A DNA stretch of 64,000 nucleotides from UBA2108 sp002713215 (GTDB taxonomy: Bacteria; Bacteroidota; Bacteroidia; Flavobacteriales_G; Salibacteraceae): NCBI GenBank assembly GCA_937891015.1, contig CALAPY010000073.1, forward strand, positions 70,919-134,918. Direction: 5' to 3'. The notes under the pieces were generated by a model. That model ran no database searches. It was not told the DNA's origin and saw nothing but the letters and a program-made list of their open reading frames with translations. Position numbers and translations under genes: made by a program. Below are positions 1 to 7,847 of this stretch, one piece after another (within the stretch, counting starts at the first letter, position 1; every line of letters starts with the position of its first letter).

Positions 1-425
1 ATTTCTAACCCAAAGATACTCTCCAGGTTTGCTAAATCGCCTAAGGCATCACCAACGCCACCGGCTTGAAGGATATCCGATAAATAGGTTCGATTGGTAT
101 ATTCCGAGACCCGGTAGTCAATAACGCTGTAAATAGGGACCGCACTTTTTAATGTGTCTTTATTTGTGGTTAGTATAATTTCATTATCAAAGTCGTAGTA
201 ACGAGATTCTTTATTGACCGAACTTATTGTAAATGATTCTGAAGTCAGTAACAAGACTGATTGTTTGGTTGTAGAGGGCTCTGGAACACCCTTGGAGTCA
301 AGTAATTCACCATCTCCAAATTTTTCGAATTCGGATTCAATATTGAAGTTTAGTTTAAATGCCTGTTGCTGTGCATTTGTATATGTTGTAATGAAGGTAA
401 ATGTTAGAAAAAAGAAGCTTCTCAT
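1..425 (-). CDS. Partial secreted protein of unknown function (N-terminal 141 residues)
   Basis: An open reading frame runs leftward from an ATG at 425 to the window edge without a stop, so the C-terminal part lies outside. The first 18 or so residues (MRSFFFLTFTFITTYTNAQ) form a typical signal peptide with an A-Q cleavage site, so the product is exported. The remainder (acidic segment near residues 25-45, then a mixed beta-rich stretch) matches no family I recognise. It is divergent from nothing and simply precedes the edge; the next gene to the right is transcribed in the same direction but has its own start. The reading frame is clean over 141 codons with normal codon use, which makes it real rather than a shadow. 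Confidence 0.75.
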   Translation of the reverse strand, partial: MRSFFFLTFTFITTYTNAQQQAFKLNFNIESEFEKFGDGELLDSKGVPEPSTTKQSVLLLTSESFTISSVNKESRYYDFDNEIILTTNKDTLKSAVPIYSVIDYRVSEYTNRTYLSDILQAGGVGDALGDLANLESIFGLE

Positions 426-468
426 AATATTCGATATAAATTAAAATGGTTGAATATGGATTTCAGGA

Positions 469-1020
469 TTACAAAGATGTTTTATGTTGGCGTAATGAAT
501 GGGATAAAATAGAATCAACTTTTTTGGCATTCGGGAGGTATCCAAATTGGTTATAAACCTTGGCTCCGTTGGAGGATAAGGTTACAAATAAAGGCTGAGT
601 ATTGCTCTTAAAGTGACGTATTTGGAATACAGAATTGTAATTGCCCATTGTTTTCATGATTTTTAGACGATTTCCAAGTCTAACCGTGTCAATATCGTGA
701 TCCGGCAGTTTGGTCTTATCGTCAACATACAAAGCGACAACTATAAATTGATCCCTCAGTTTGGAGTGAATTTTTTCTTCTCGTAAAATCTGCTCTTCCA
801 TTTTTCGGGTTGATTGTGCAGCATAACTGGTAAACCATAGTAAAATGGGTTTCTTTTTCGCTTGAGCGCATTCAACCGCACCAAAGTAGTCATTGACAAA
901 GATCTTAAAGTTCCACGGACTATGCTCGATTGCAGCGTATCTACATGTATGGCGCTTTTCTGTACAACCGCACGTTACCAGAACAAAAATTACAAGACCT
1001 AAAATTGATTTTGCAGCCAA
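469..1020 (-). CDS. Thioredoxin-fold lipoprotein (DsbD C-domain-like) lacking the redox cysteines
   Basis: 183 residues with an N-terminal hydrophobic segment ending in a cysteine pair (LVTCGC, residues 14-19), suggesting a lipoprotein or exported protein. Residues 55-165 resemble the C-terminal thioredoxin domain of Bacteroidota DsbD-type proteins: the WFT...RKMEE segment (62-76), the LYVDDKTKLP segment (98-106) and the QPLFVTL strand that contains the cis-proline region. In that family the segment before RKME reads CxxC; here the two positions are A68 and T71, so disulfide reductase activity is not expected. The start is a TTG at 1020, since no ATG is available upstream of the signal sequence. 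Role unknown: possibly a chaperone-like or binding remnant of the fold. The fold call is fairly firm, the function is not. Confidence 0.8.
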   Translation of the reverse strand: MAAKSILGLVIFVLVTCGCTEKRHTCRYAAIEHSPWNFKIFVNDYFGAVECAQAKKKPILLWFTSYAAQSTRKMEEQILREEKIHSKLRDQFIVVALYVDDKTKLPDHDIDTVRLGNRLKIMKTMGNYNSVFQIRHFKSNTQPLFVTLSSNGAKVYNQFGYLPNAKKVDSILSHSLRQHKTSL

Positions 1021-1108
1021 TATTATCCAAATTGTTAGTTACTCTATTCAAAGCTAAATGAACAATTGGCTAAAAATATATTTCTTAAGACTACTTAACC
1101 ATTCACCA

Positions 1109-1140
1109 ATCCATTCACGCTTTACACCTGGCTTGTGATT
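1109..1140 (-). pseudogene. Short remnant matching the 3' end of the ABM monooxygenase gene
   Basis: The 32 bases just downstream of the SulP stop match the last codons of the small monooxygenase gene (4076-4110): about 28 identities over 34 columns, with four mismatches and one 2-base gap. In the intact gene this stretch encodes the KPQAWSVNREW tail; here the reading frame is broken. This looks like the scar of a duplicated or relocated copy. It is seen directly in the sequence; the evolutionary explanation is inference. Confidence 0.4.
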
Positions 1141-2843
1141 CATTGTGCTTTAAACTTATCATAATCCAAACTGTCGTTTGCCTTAAGAATAGTTTTTATT
1201 CGACCCATACACTCTTCCATTGTATCCACGCAATTTTCTCCTGCAATAACCTGTGGAATTACTCTGGCAGTGGCAAAGTCACACATCACCTTTTCGTTCA
1301 TTCCTACCAGAAATACAATTACATTCCTTTCATGCAATTCTTCCGTAATCGCTTCAATGGTTACAATGCCACTTTGATCTATGAAAGGAACATGTTCCAT
1401 GCGAAAAATAATTGCCTCCACATCGGTTAGTTCTTCCAAATGATTTCTGAACTGATCAGAAAAGCCAAAGAACAGGGGACCTTCGAAAACGTCTACATAG
1501 ATTTTACCCGCAAGCCATTCAGGTATTTCTTTGTCGCGTTGAACCTGATCGAGAGCAACCGCATGTTGCGTATCAGTCATCATTTTTGACATTCTTCCAA
1601 TGAAAAGAATAGCGGAAAGTGCAAATCCAATTCCAACTGCATCAAGCAAATTATCGAAAAGCGTTACCAGTAGTACAATTATCCATACAGCGGCATCTTG
1701 TCTTGGAACCTTCAATAGCATTTTAATCCCTTTTAAATCAACAATGCCTATTCCAATGGTAATGAGAATTCCAGCTAAGACTGACATTGGTATGAAAGCT
1801 ACCCAATCTGAAATACTAACCACAATGATTAAAAGAAATAAGGCTTTTGCAATGCCCGACAATCGAGTTTTTGCACCGGCCTTTATGTTGGTCACCGTTC
1901 CCATTGTAGCTCCTGCACCTGGAATACCTCCAAACAAACCTGTTATTATATTTCCAATTCCCTGTCCGATAACGGTCCACTTGCTGTTGTGCTTTGTTCT
2001 GGTAAGGTTATCGGCAACCACTGACGTTAGAAGGGAATCTATCACGCCCAATCCACCTAGCATTATAGCAGGTATTAGCATAACCTCAAGGTCACTGAAG
2101 CTTAGGTTAAACAAATCAGTAAAATGGTCATCAGGCAATTGATGTGGAATTTGTCCAATGGTAGGTACATCCCAATTCAATGCTACCGACAATAAAGTAG
2201 TCGCCACAATTGCCAATAAAATGGCCGGGACCTTTTTGGATATTAAAGGGGTAATGTAGATTAGAAAAACAGTTAGACTCCCAAGTACTAAAGAATGAAA
2301 GTTTACATGTGTAATGGGTTCGTCTAAATGAGTCATTATGTTTACGAACCCCTTTGGTGAAGGATGGCCAAGCAGAGGGAATATTTGGACAGAAATAATA
2401 ATAACTCCAATTCCAGCCATAAACCCCGAAAGAACCGGGTAGGGGAGGTATTTTACATATTTCCCAACATCAAGAATTCCAAAAATCAACTCAAATACAC
2501 CAGCCAGAACAAAAGTGCCTACGATTAATGGCCAGGCACTTTCAATGGAACCTGATTGCGCTAACCCCAAACCAACTACTGAGGCAGCAACCACCGTCAT
2601 TGGCCCCGTTGGATCAGTGATTAAAGTTCGGGTGCCACCAAATAAGGATGCAAAAAATGCTAGAATAACAGCTGTATATATACCAGCCTGAGGCCCAAGT
2701 CCTGACTGAACTCCAAAGGCAAGACCCATTGGCAAGCCAATGATTGCTGCCAATAATCCACCCGTTAAATCTTGTTTTATAGATCCCTTGGATGCTATAA
2801 ACGATTTTAAAGTAATCATTGCTTTAAGAACAGAATTGACCAT
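1140..2843 (-). CDS. SulP family inorganic anion transporter with STAS domain
   Basis: 567 residues. Residues 10-430 hold about a dozen membrane segments with the SulP signature early on (GGLLAAIIGLPMGLAFG and the PTGPMTVV motif). Residues about 445-545 form a cytoplasmic STAS domain (GPLFFGFSDQF..., ...IDQSGI). Members import sulfate, bicarbonate or other anions across the inner membrane; the substrate cannot be read here. It lies 34 bases downstream of the glycine-zipper stress protein gene and is probably cotranscribed with it. The ATG at 2843 sits inside a perfect 12-bp hairpin (2834-2869); an alternative ATG at 2819 (MITLKSF) lies just beyond the hairpin and could be the real start. Confidence 0.93.
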   Translation of the reverse strand: MVNSVLKAMITLKSFIASKGSIKQDLTGGLLAAIIGLPMGLAFGVQSGLGPQAGIYTAVILAFFASLFGGTRTLITDPTGPMTVVAASVVGLGLAQSGSIESAWPLIVGTFVLAGVFELIFGILDVGKYVKYLPYPVLSGFMAGIGVIIISVQIFPLLGHPSPKGFVNIMTHLDEPITHVNFHSLVLGSLTVFLIYITPLISKKVPAILLAIVATTLLSVALNWDVPTIGQIPHQLPDDHFTDLFNLSFSDLEVMLIPAIMLGGLGVIDSLLTSVVADNLTRTKHNSKWTVIGQGIGNIITGLFGGIPGAGATMGTVTNIKAGAKTRLSGIAKALFLLIIVVSISDWVAFIPMSVLAGILITIGIGIVDLKGIKMLLKVPRQDAAVWIIVLLVTLFDNLLDAVGIGFALSAILFIGRMSKMMTDTQHAVALDQVQRDKEIPEWLAGKIYVDVFEGPLFFGFSDQFRNHLEELTDVEAIIFRMEHVPFIDQSGIVTIEAITEELHERNVIVFLVGMNEKVMCDFATARVIPQVIAGENCVDTMEECMGRIKTILKANDSLDYDKFKAQ

Positions 2844-2869
2844 CCAATAATGCTATCGGATGGTCAATT
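2834..2869 (-). promoter_or_regulatory. Perfect 12-bp inverted repeat covering the SulP start codon
   Basis: AATTGACCATCC (2834-2845) and GGATGGTCAATT (2858-2869) are exact reverse complements separated by 12 bases. In the minus-strand transcript the annotated SulP AUG lies in the downstream arm, so the hairpin would sequester it. No U-run follows, so it is not a standard terminator. It could be a translational control structure, an intercistronic mRNA-stability hairpin or an operator. Confidence 0.75.
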
Positions 2870-2877
2870 ATTAATTT

Positions 2878-3360
2878 CTAATGCAGTTCAAGATGATCTG
2901 CATGAGTATGCAGAATTTCATGGGCCAATTCAATATGGTTTTCGGGTCCATTTATAACAACCAGGAAATTACCTTCTTCCAGGTGTTTTTTATATCTAAC
3001 TACCTGATCTTTTTTAAATCCAATGGAGACCAAAAAAGAGGTCATACCACCGGTAGCCATACCCATTGTTATTCCGCCCAACGCTCCTACAAATTTTCCG
3101 GCAAGGAAAACAAAACCAAGCCCTGGAACGGCAAGCATTCCGGCACCCGCCAGAACGCCCAAAACTCCTCCGGCAACAACACCTATTGGAACCGGAGCCT
3201 TTTTTAGCCCCTTGATTGAGTTAATGTGCATTCTGTCTTCAATAATTTCCCCTTTTCCTACGAGAGAAATCTCTTTTTCATTAATGCCCTTTTTTACTAA
3301 TTGTTTGACGGCTTTTATTGCCTTTTCATGATTACCATATATAGCTACTGTTGCTTTCAT
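2878..3360 (-). CDS. General stress protein 17M-like protein with glycine-zipper membrane segment
   Basis: 160 residues. Residues 1-50 resemble the YflT/general-stress-protein fold (MKATVAIYGNHEKAIKAVK...), followed by a glycine/alanine-rich hydrophobic region (about 58-112) with GxxxG-type zippers likely to insert into or dimerise in membranes, then a C-terminal segment (KDQVVRYKKHLEEGNFLVVI) typical of low-temperature- and heat-induced proteins of this kind. The ATG at 3360 gives the full fold. It is the first gene of a probable two-gene unit with the SulP transporter, which suggests stress-linked anion transport, though this is inference. A hairpin at 3412-3440 lies about 52 bases upstream of the start. 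Confidence 0.8.
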   Translation of the reverse strand: MKATVAIYGNHEKAIKAVKQLVKKGINEKEISLVGKGEIIEDRMHINSIKGLKKAPVPIGVVAGGVLGVLAGAGMLAVPGLGFVFLAGKFVGALGGITMGMATGGMTSFLVSIGFKKDQVVRYKKHLEEGNFLVVINGPENHIELAHEILHTHADHLELH

Positions 3361-3411
3361 TATGCCTTGTATTTTAAATGCTGTAAATTTTTAAATATTG
3401 AATTGCAGTAT

Positions 3412-3440
3412 GCAACCGTACTCCTCTTTACGTACGGTGC
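3412..3440 (-). promoter_or_regulatory. Inverted repeat upstream of the stress-protein/SulP unit
   Basis: CCGTAC (3416-3421) and GTACGG (3432-3437) are exact inverted repeats around a 10-base loop, extended outward by GCA/TGC with a single bulged base. The position, about 52-80 bases before the stress protein start, suits an operator or a 5' leader hairpin. No regulator is identified. Confidence 0.4.
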
Positions 3441-3507
3441 AGTAATGAACGAATCAATTAATTTTGAACGAGTTGGTGTTGCTGGTTATAGGAAAACCGG
3501 GTAGGTA

Positions 3508-3909
3508 CTAGTGGTAGAAAACAAATCTACAAAGGAGTAAAAATAGCTTTATTTTATTACTGTTCTCCGCATTAACCTTTAGCAGTTGCTTAGTGCATAG
3601 GTGAGTTAAGTAGTTTGATCGTAACGATTCCGAAGTTGCCACATCATCCGAATCCAGGAATCCATGATGATGATTTTTTATTTCTTCCTTACCTTCTTTG
3701 ACCTCCTTTTCTCCTTTACCATCAGCCTCTTTGGTAAGCTCTTTCTTTTCAAGATTTTGCAGAAAAAGAGAAGTCGGTTGGATTCCTATTAAGGTGATTA
3801 ACAATATTGCACCAAGGGCCCTCTTTATTAATCCATGAAAAGAATTAGGTAAAAATCGGTGTTCTGTTAAAGACTTCAAACCGCTAAAAGTTCTATGCAA
3901 AATTAGCAA
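3508..3909 (-). CDS. Hypothetical small membrane protein
   Basis: 133 residues read from an ATG at 3909. One hydrophobic segment (about residues 29-52, KRALGAILLITLIGIQPTSLFL) is followed by a highly charged Lys/Glu/Gly-rich linker (about 54-80) and an HHH tract, with a second hydrophobic patch at the C-terminus. No family is recognised. The reading frame is free of stops and is not a shadow of a gene on the other strand, but compositional bias alone cannot prove expression, and the start may be at an internal position. It stands alone between the stress protein and the monooxygenase gene. Confidence 0.45.
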   Translation of the reverse strand: MLILHRTFSGLKSLTEHRFLPNSFHGLIKRALGAILLITLIGIQPTSLFLQNLEKKELTKEADGKGEKEVKEGKEEIKNHHHGFLDSDDVATSESLRSNYLTHLCTKQLLKVNAENSNKIKLFLLLCRFVFYH

Positions 3910-4065
3910 TTAAGCCTGGCTATCTGCTTCTGAAATCTTGATTTTTTTGCCTCAAAATTTTAGAATTACATTATATTTTCAATCTACTGCATATTGGTAG
4001 AACATTTCAATATGGATAAATGCGTTTATCATGGTGTGAAGGAAGAACCTATCGCAATCGCATGA

Positions 4066-4362
4066 CTAGTTACTTATCCATTCCCGATTTACACTCCAGG
4101 CTTGTGGTTTGTCGTCAAATAATGCTTTGGTGGCCTTCCATACCTGACCAAAAAGTTCAGATTTTCGGTAGTTTTCTAGATCTTTAGAGTCTGTCCAATA
4201 GCTATAAGTCATGAAAATGTTAGGGGAGTTCACGTCCCTTAGCAATTCTAAATGCTGACATCCGGGTTGATTTCTAATCTTATTTTTTGAAGCGTTAAAA
4301 ATGGCTCGAAATTCTTCTGTTTTATCCTTTTTAAAAGTCATTTTTACAATTCGGATAAACAT
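4066..4362 (-). CDS. Antibiotic biosynthesis monooxygenase (ABM) domain protein
   Basis: 98 residues, the usual length for a single ABM/YgiN-type ferredoxin-like domain. Seen: MFIRIVKMTF at the start (first strand), the CQHLELLRDVNSPNIFMTYSYW core and the SKDLENYRKSELF helix, all typical of the family. Members act as dimers, as cofactor-free oxygenases, quinone oxidases or heme-degrading enzymes; the heme-binding Asn/His pattern of IsdG is not evident, so the substrate is unknown. It lies 33 bases downstream of the DUF62 gene in the same direction and may share its transcript. A remnant of its 3' end is found at 1109-1140. Confidence 0.85.
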   Translation of the reverse strand: MFIRIVKMTFKKDKTEEFRAIFNASKNKIRNQPGCQHLELLRDVNSPNIFMTYSYWTDSKDLENYRKSELFGQVWKATKALFDDKPQAWSVNREWISN

Positions 4363-4395
4363 AAGAGCCTTGTTTTTAAGATAAGAAATGACGAG

Positions 4396-5178
4396 TTAAT
4401 TTTTAAACTCAATCTTTATGTTGTCGTTGATTTTTAGGCCCATTAATTTACCGGCAACGCCAATGTTCATGGCAATTTCCAGGTGGCCATTGGTTCCGAA
4501 TATTGCCAGCCGTTCACCACCATTTACATCGTGGTAGTTGTCGCGAATGGTTTTAATGTTATAGCCACTAACTTTAGTAATTATGGTAAATTCCCGGTTC
4601 TTTCCAAAACTCTCGAATAGGGATTGGGTAATGTTGGTAACTGCATTTCCGTACGAATCGAGATAAATAACTGAACCTACAATAGTGTTGCCCTCCAAAA
4701 CGGGTTTGTATGTATTGAGTTCCTTAAGCTCTTTCATGGGTTTCCCGATTACTTCCAGTGTTCCGCCCCGTGCCAGGTGGCAAGCTGCCTTGGCCAGTAC
4801 ATCCTTGGTAGGAAAAGTAGGGAAGGGTGAGCTGGATCGAACGGTGAGCTCAAATATTTTAGAAGGAGGCTCTTCCAGGAACAATGAGAAAATTCCATTA
4901 TCCGCAGCCAGGAATATATGATCCTTGTATTCCACTGCTACGTGAACCGAATCCAAAGTTTGTTCGGCTTTTACTCCAAGAATGTGAATGCTCCCCTTGG
5001 GAAATTCAAAAAATGCATTCTGAATAACAAATGCAGCCTCCATGATGTTGAACTTCGAAATGTCATGGCTTATATCTACAATATGAGCTTCGGGAAATTG
5101 CTTATAGATACTTCCTTTAAGGGCACCCACATAAAAGTCTTTTAACCCCAAATCCGTGGTCAATGTAATGATGCTCAT
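4396..5178 (-). CDS. SAM hydrolase / hydroxide adenosyltransferase (DUF62 family)
   Basis: 260 residues, full length for the family. The N-terminus carries the characteristic ITLTTDLGLKDFYVGALKG motif and the VDISHDI...AAFVI segment; the middle has AADNGIFS, and the C-terminal domain has the SVIYLDSYGNAVTNI segment. Family members hydrolyse S-adenosylmethionine to adenosine and methionine; fluorinases and chlorinases are relatives, but the wide distribution of housekeeping members makes the hydrolase role more likely. It is transcribed divergently from phoH across a 147-base gap that contains a palindrome at 5206-5219. Confidence 0.9.
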   Translation of the reverse strand: MSIITLTTDLGLKDFYVGALKGSIYKQFPEAHIVDISHDISKFNIMEAAFVIQNAFFEFPKGSIHILGVKAEQTLDSVHVAVEYKDHIFLAADNGIFSLFLEEPPSKIFELTVRSSSPFPTFPTKDVLAKAACHLARGGTLEVIGKPMKELKELNTYKPVLEGNTIVGSVIYLDSYGNAVTNITQSLFESFGKNREFTIITKVSGYNIKTIRDNYHDVNGGERLAIFGTNGHLEIAMNIGVAGKLMGLKINDNIKIEFKN

Positions 5179-5205
5179 TCCTTAACTTTCTCCCTTTAAA
5201 ATCAC

Positions 5206-5224
5206 GTAATCCTGATTACATTTG
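5206..5224 (+). promoter_or_regulatory. Palindrome overlapping a -7 box between DUF62 and phoH
   Basis: GTAATC (5206-5211), CT, GATTAC (5214-5219) form a perfect 6-bp dyad. TACATTTG (5217-5224) fits the Bacteroidota -7 consensus TAnnTTTG in the phoH direction and overlaps the right arm, so the dyad is well placed for a repressor. No clear -33 TTG is seen at the usual spacing. Confidence 0.5.
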
Positions 5225-5325
5225 TTGCAGCAAAACTAAACAATTCAAATGGCTCGGAATGGGCTTTTTTGGATTTTAAGTTTTGGTTTAGTTGATAATG
5301 TATAAATATTTAATAATCAAAGAAT

Positions 5326-6279
5326 TTGCAGGAAAAAGTATTTGAGTTTGATAGTTCCAACCCTGTTGAAATATTTGGAGCCAACAATTCCAATATTGAC
5401 TTACTGAGAAAATATTTTCCAAAGTTAAAGATCATTGCTCGGGGCAGCGCATTAAAGGTGTTCGGTAGCCTAGCAGAATTGGAGCAGTTTTCGCTGGTCA
5501 TGCACGACATTTACAGTAACTTTAAAAAGTTCAATCGGGTATTGCCGGCGGACATAGAACGTATTCTTGAAAGTGATGCTGTGATACCAAAAAGTAAGGA
5601 CACGGCTAATAATACCATTGTCCGCGGTGTCAATGGAGAACCCATTAAAGCCAGAACTCCAAATCAATTAAATTTGGTTGAGTCGGTCGAGCAGAACGAT
5701 ATGGTATTTGCCATTGGTCCGGCAGGAACAGGAAAAACCTATACCGCAGTGGCCCTTGCAGTAAAAGCCTTTCGAGACAAGGAAGTAAAGCGCATTATTC
5801 TTACCAGGCCTGCAGTTGAAGCGGGAGAAAACCTGGGCTTTCTACCGGGTGACCTAAAGGAAAAATTGGATCCTTATTTACAGCCACTCTATGACGCACT
5901 TCGGGAGATGATACCGGCCGAAAAGCTTAATTCCTTAATCGAGAATGGTGGAATTCAAATAGCTCCACTAGCCTTTATGCGTGGCCGTACCCTGGATAAG
6001 GCCTTTGTGATTTTAGATGAAGCACAAAATGCTACTGAAAGTCAGCTAAAAATGTTCCTTACCCGTATGGGGCGTTCGGCTAAGTTTATGATTACGGGTG
6101 ACTTAACACAAATAGACTTGCCTAAAAACCAAAATAGCGGATTGGTTCAGGCTGAAAAAGTATTGTCTGGAGTTGATGGAATTGGATTCGTTTATCTGGA
6201 TGAAAAAGACGTAATCAGGCACCGCCTGGTAAGGAGAATAATAAAGCGATACGATAAAGCAAATAAGGACAATGGTTAA
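5326..6279 (+). CDS. phoH: PhoH family ATPase
   Basis: 317 residues. An N-terminal KH-like region (about 1-70) precedes a P-loop ATPase domain with Walker A GPAGTGKT (131-138) and Walker B FVILDEAQNA (about 232-241), then TGDLTQIDLP, the PhoH hallmark. Family members are RNA-linked ATPases, probably helicase-like, often induced by phosphate starvation. The start is TTG at 5326: an in-frame TAA lies at 5314 and the first ATG would remove about 58 conserved residues. It overlaps purC by 8 bases, so the two genes are almost certainly cotranscribed. Confidence 0.93.
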   Translation: MQEKVFEFDSSNPVEIFGANNSNIDLLRKYFPKLKIIARGSALKVFGSLAELEQFSLVMHDIYSNFKKFNRVLPADIERILESDAVIPKSKDTANNTIVRGVNGEPIKARTPNQLNLVESVEQNDMVFAIGPAGTGKTYTAVALAVKAFRDKEVKRIILTRPAVEAGENLGFLPGDLKEKLDPYLQPLYDALREMIPAEKLNSLIENGGIQIAPLAFMRGRTLDKAFVILDEAQNATESQLKMFLTRMGRSAKFMITGDLTQIDLPKNQNSGLVQAEKVLSGVDGIGFVYLDEKDVIRHRLVRRIIKRYDKANKDNG

Positions 6280-7225
6280 TACGTTAGGAAACACAGATTA
6301 TCATTTTAAGGGGCAAAAAAGCTTCTATCGTGGAAAAGTGAGGGAAGTATATTCAGTTGGTGAAGATCTGCTGGTAATGGTTGCCAGTGATCGTATATCA
6401 GCCTTCGATCATGTATTGCCTAAGGGAATTCCCTTTAAAGGACAGGTATTGAATCAAATTGCGTCGCTTTTTTTGGATGCAACCAGTGACATTGTTCCTA
6501 ATTGGAAAATTGCATCCCCAGATCCCAGTGTTACCATTGGAAAGCGTTGTGATGCATTCGCTATTGAGATGGTGATTCGTGGATATCTTTCAGGTCATGC
6601 ATGGCGAGAGTATAAGGCCGGTAGAAGAATGATTTGTGGTGTTCCTATGCCAGAAGGCATGAAGGAAAACGACAGATTTCCTGAGCCTATTATTACACCA
6701 GCTACCAAAGAAGAAGAAGGACACGATGAGGACATTTCCCGTGAAGATATTATTGCAAAGGGGATAGTTTCCGAGCAAGATTATTTGGAACTGGAAAAAT
6801 ATACCAGAGCTCTTTTTCAACGTGGAACCGAGTACGCTAAGGAAATGGGGTTGATTCTGGTGGATACTAAATACGAATTTGGAAAGGATAGCAACGGGGT
6901 AATTACCCTGATCGACGAAATTCATACTCCTGATAGTTCGCGCTACTTCTATGCAGAAGGCTATAGTGAAAGACAAGCCCGTGGTGAAAAGCAGAAACAA
7001 CTGAGTAAGGAGTTTGTTCGGGAATGGTTAATGGAAAACGGGTTCCAGGGATTAGATGGACAACAAATGCCTGAAATGCCTGAAGAGTTTGTTCAATTGG
7101 TCTCAGACCGATACATTGAACTATACGAAAATATTACGGGAAAACCCTTCGAAAAGGCTGATATTTCGACCATAAACGAAAGGGTAGAGGCCAATGTACG
7201 CAGTTGGTTGGATAAGAATGGATAG
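6272..7225 (+). CDS. purC: Phosphoribosylaminoimidazole-succinocarboxamide synthase
   Basis: 317 residues, the longer type of SAICAR synthetase. It joins CAIR and aspartate with ATP in the eighth step of inosine monophosphate synthesis, in the cytoplasm. Seen: FYRGKVREVYSVG with the phosphate-binding loop (residues about 15-30), ASDRISAFDHVLPKGIPFKG, the EMVIRGYLSGHAWREY strand and VDTKYEFG...IDEIHTPDSSRY near residues 195-225. The start ATG overlaps the end of phoH, an arrangement that suggests translational coupling. It converges with the HEAT-repeat gene with only 4 bases between the stops. Confidence 0.97.
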   Translation: MVNTLGNTDYHFKGQKSFYRGKVREVYSVGEDLLVMVASDRISAFDHVLPKGIPFKGQVLNQIASLFLDATSDIVPNWKIASPDPSVTIGKRCDAFAIEMVIRGYLSGHAWREYKAGRRMICGVPMPEGMKENDRFPEPIITPATKEEEGHDEDISREDIIAKGIVSEQDYLELEKYTRALFQRGTEYAKEMGLILVDTKYEFGKDSNGVITLIDEIHTPDSSRYFYAEGYSERQARGEKQKQLSKEFVREWLMENGFQGLDGQQMPEMPEEFVQLVSDRYIELYENITGKPFEKADISTINERVEANVRSWLDKNG

Positions 7226-7229
7226 ATGA

Positions 7230-7772
7230 CTATCCTCCGATCATGTGATCGTTTAATACCTCAATCATACTCAACAGCAAGTTGCGTGACTCTTCGTTAT
7301 CAATTACTGCATCTTTAAGCTGAGTGTTCAATGCGGCGATTACTTCATCTTCGGGTCGGGTAGGCAGGTTTTCTACTATGGTTAATACTTCCAGGCAGGT
7401 CAGGTAATCTGATTTAGTGGCCAGGTTAACTAAGTCTTCCAGGTAGGGGGTAGCATCCAACCTACTGTTCCATATAGCTTGCAGGAGGAATACATGAACC
7501 GATTCTAATTCTTCGTTGTTGAGCGCTTCAATAATTGGAGGAAGGGCCAGGTCTATTTTCAGGTCATTTAGAAATTTAATGATTTCGTTACTGACTTCAT
7601 CACTTTCCGATTTGTTAAGTGCTTGAATGATAAGAGTAATATGCTCAGCCCGACCATCTTTTCGAAGCATTTTAATGGCACGCAAAATTTCTGTAGAATT
7701 GCTCGATTGCAATCCTTTTTCTATTTGATCGTTGCGTTTCTTGGTCTGTTTATTATCCTTAACCACCTTCAT
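7230..7772 (-). CDS. HEAT-repeat-like hypothetical protein
   Basis: 180 residues, apparently all helical. An initial charged segment (residues 1-25) is followed by repeated helix pairs of about 35-40 residues (ILRAIKMLRKDGRAEHITLIIQAL; EIIKFLNDLKIDLALPPIIEAL; VHVFLLQAIWNSRLDATPYLEDLVNLA; TCLEVLTIVENLP) of HEAT/armadillo type. Such scaffolds bind proteins or nucleic acids; no catalytic motif is present. It has no signal peptide, so it is probably cytoplasmic. It lies upstream of nothing obvious in its own direction and ends against purC. Confidence 0.8.
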   Translation of the reverse strand: MKVVKDNKQTKKRNDQIEKGLQSSNSTEILRAIKMLRKDGRAEHITLIIQALNKSESDEVSNEIIKFLNDLKIDLALPPIIEALNNEELESVHVFLLQAIWNSRLDATPYLEDLVNLATKSDYLTCLEVLTIVENLPTRPEDEVIAALNTQLKDAVIDNEESRNLLLSMIEVLNDHMIGG

Positions 7773-7847
7773 AACCCTAGTTTGTTTCTGAGAAATTTAA
7801 GGCTGCAAAATTAGTCATTGAAAGCACCCAATGTTACAGGTGAATAA

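Noticed and set aside
1600..2142. A 180-codon plus-strand frame opposite the SulP gene
   Set aside because: It lies entirely inside a well-supported gene on the other strand and encodes a low-complexity Pro/Thr/Ile-rich sequence typical of an antisense shadow.
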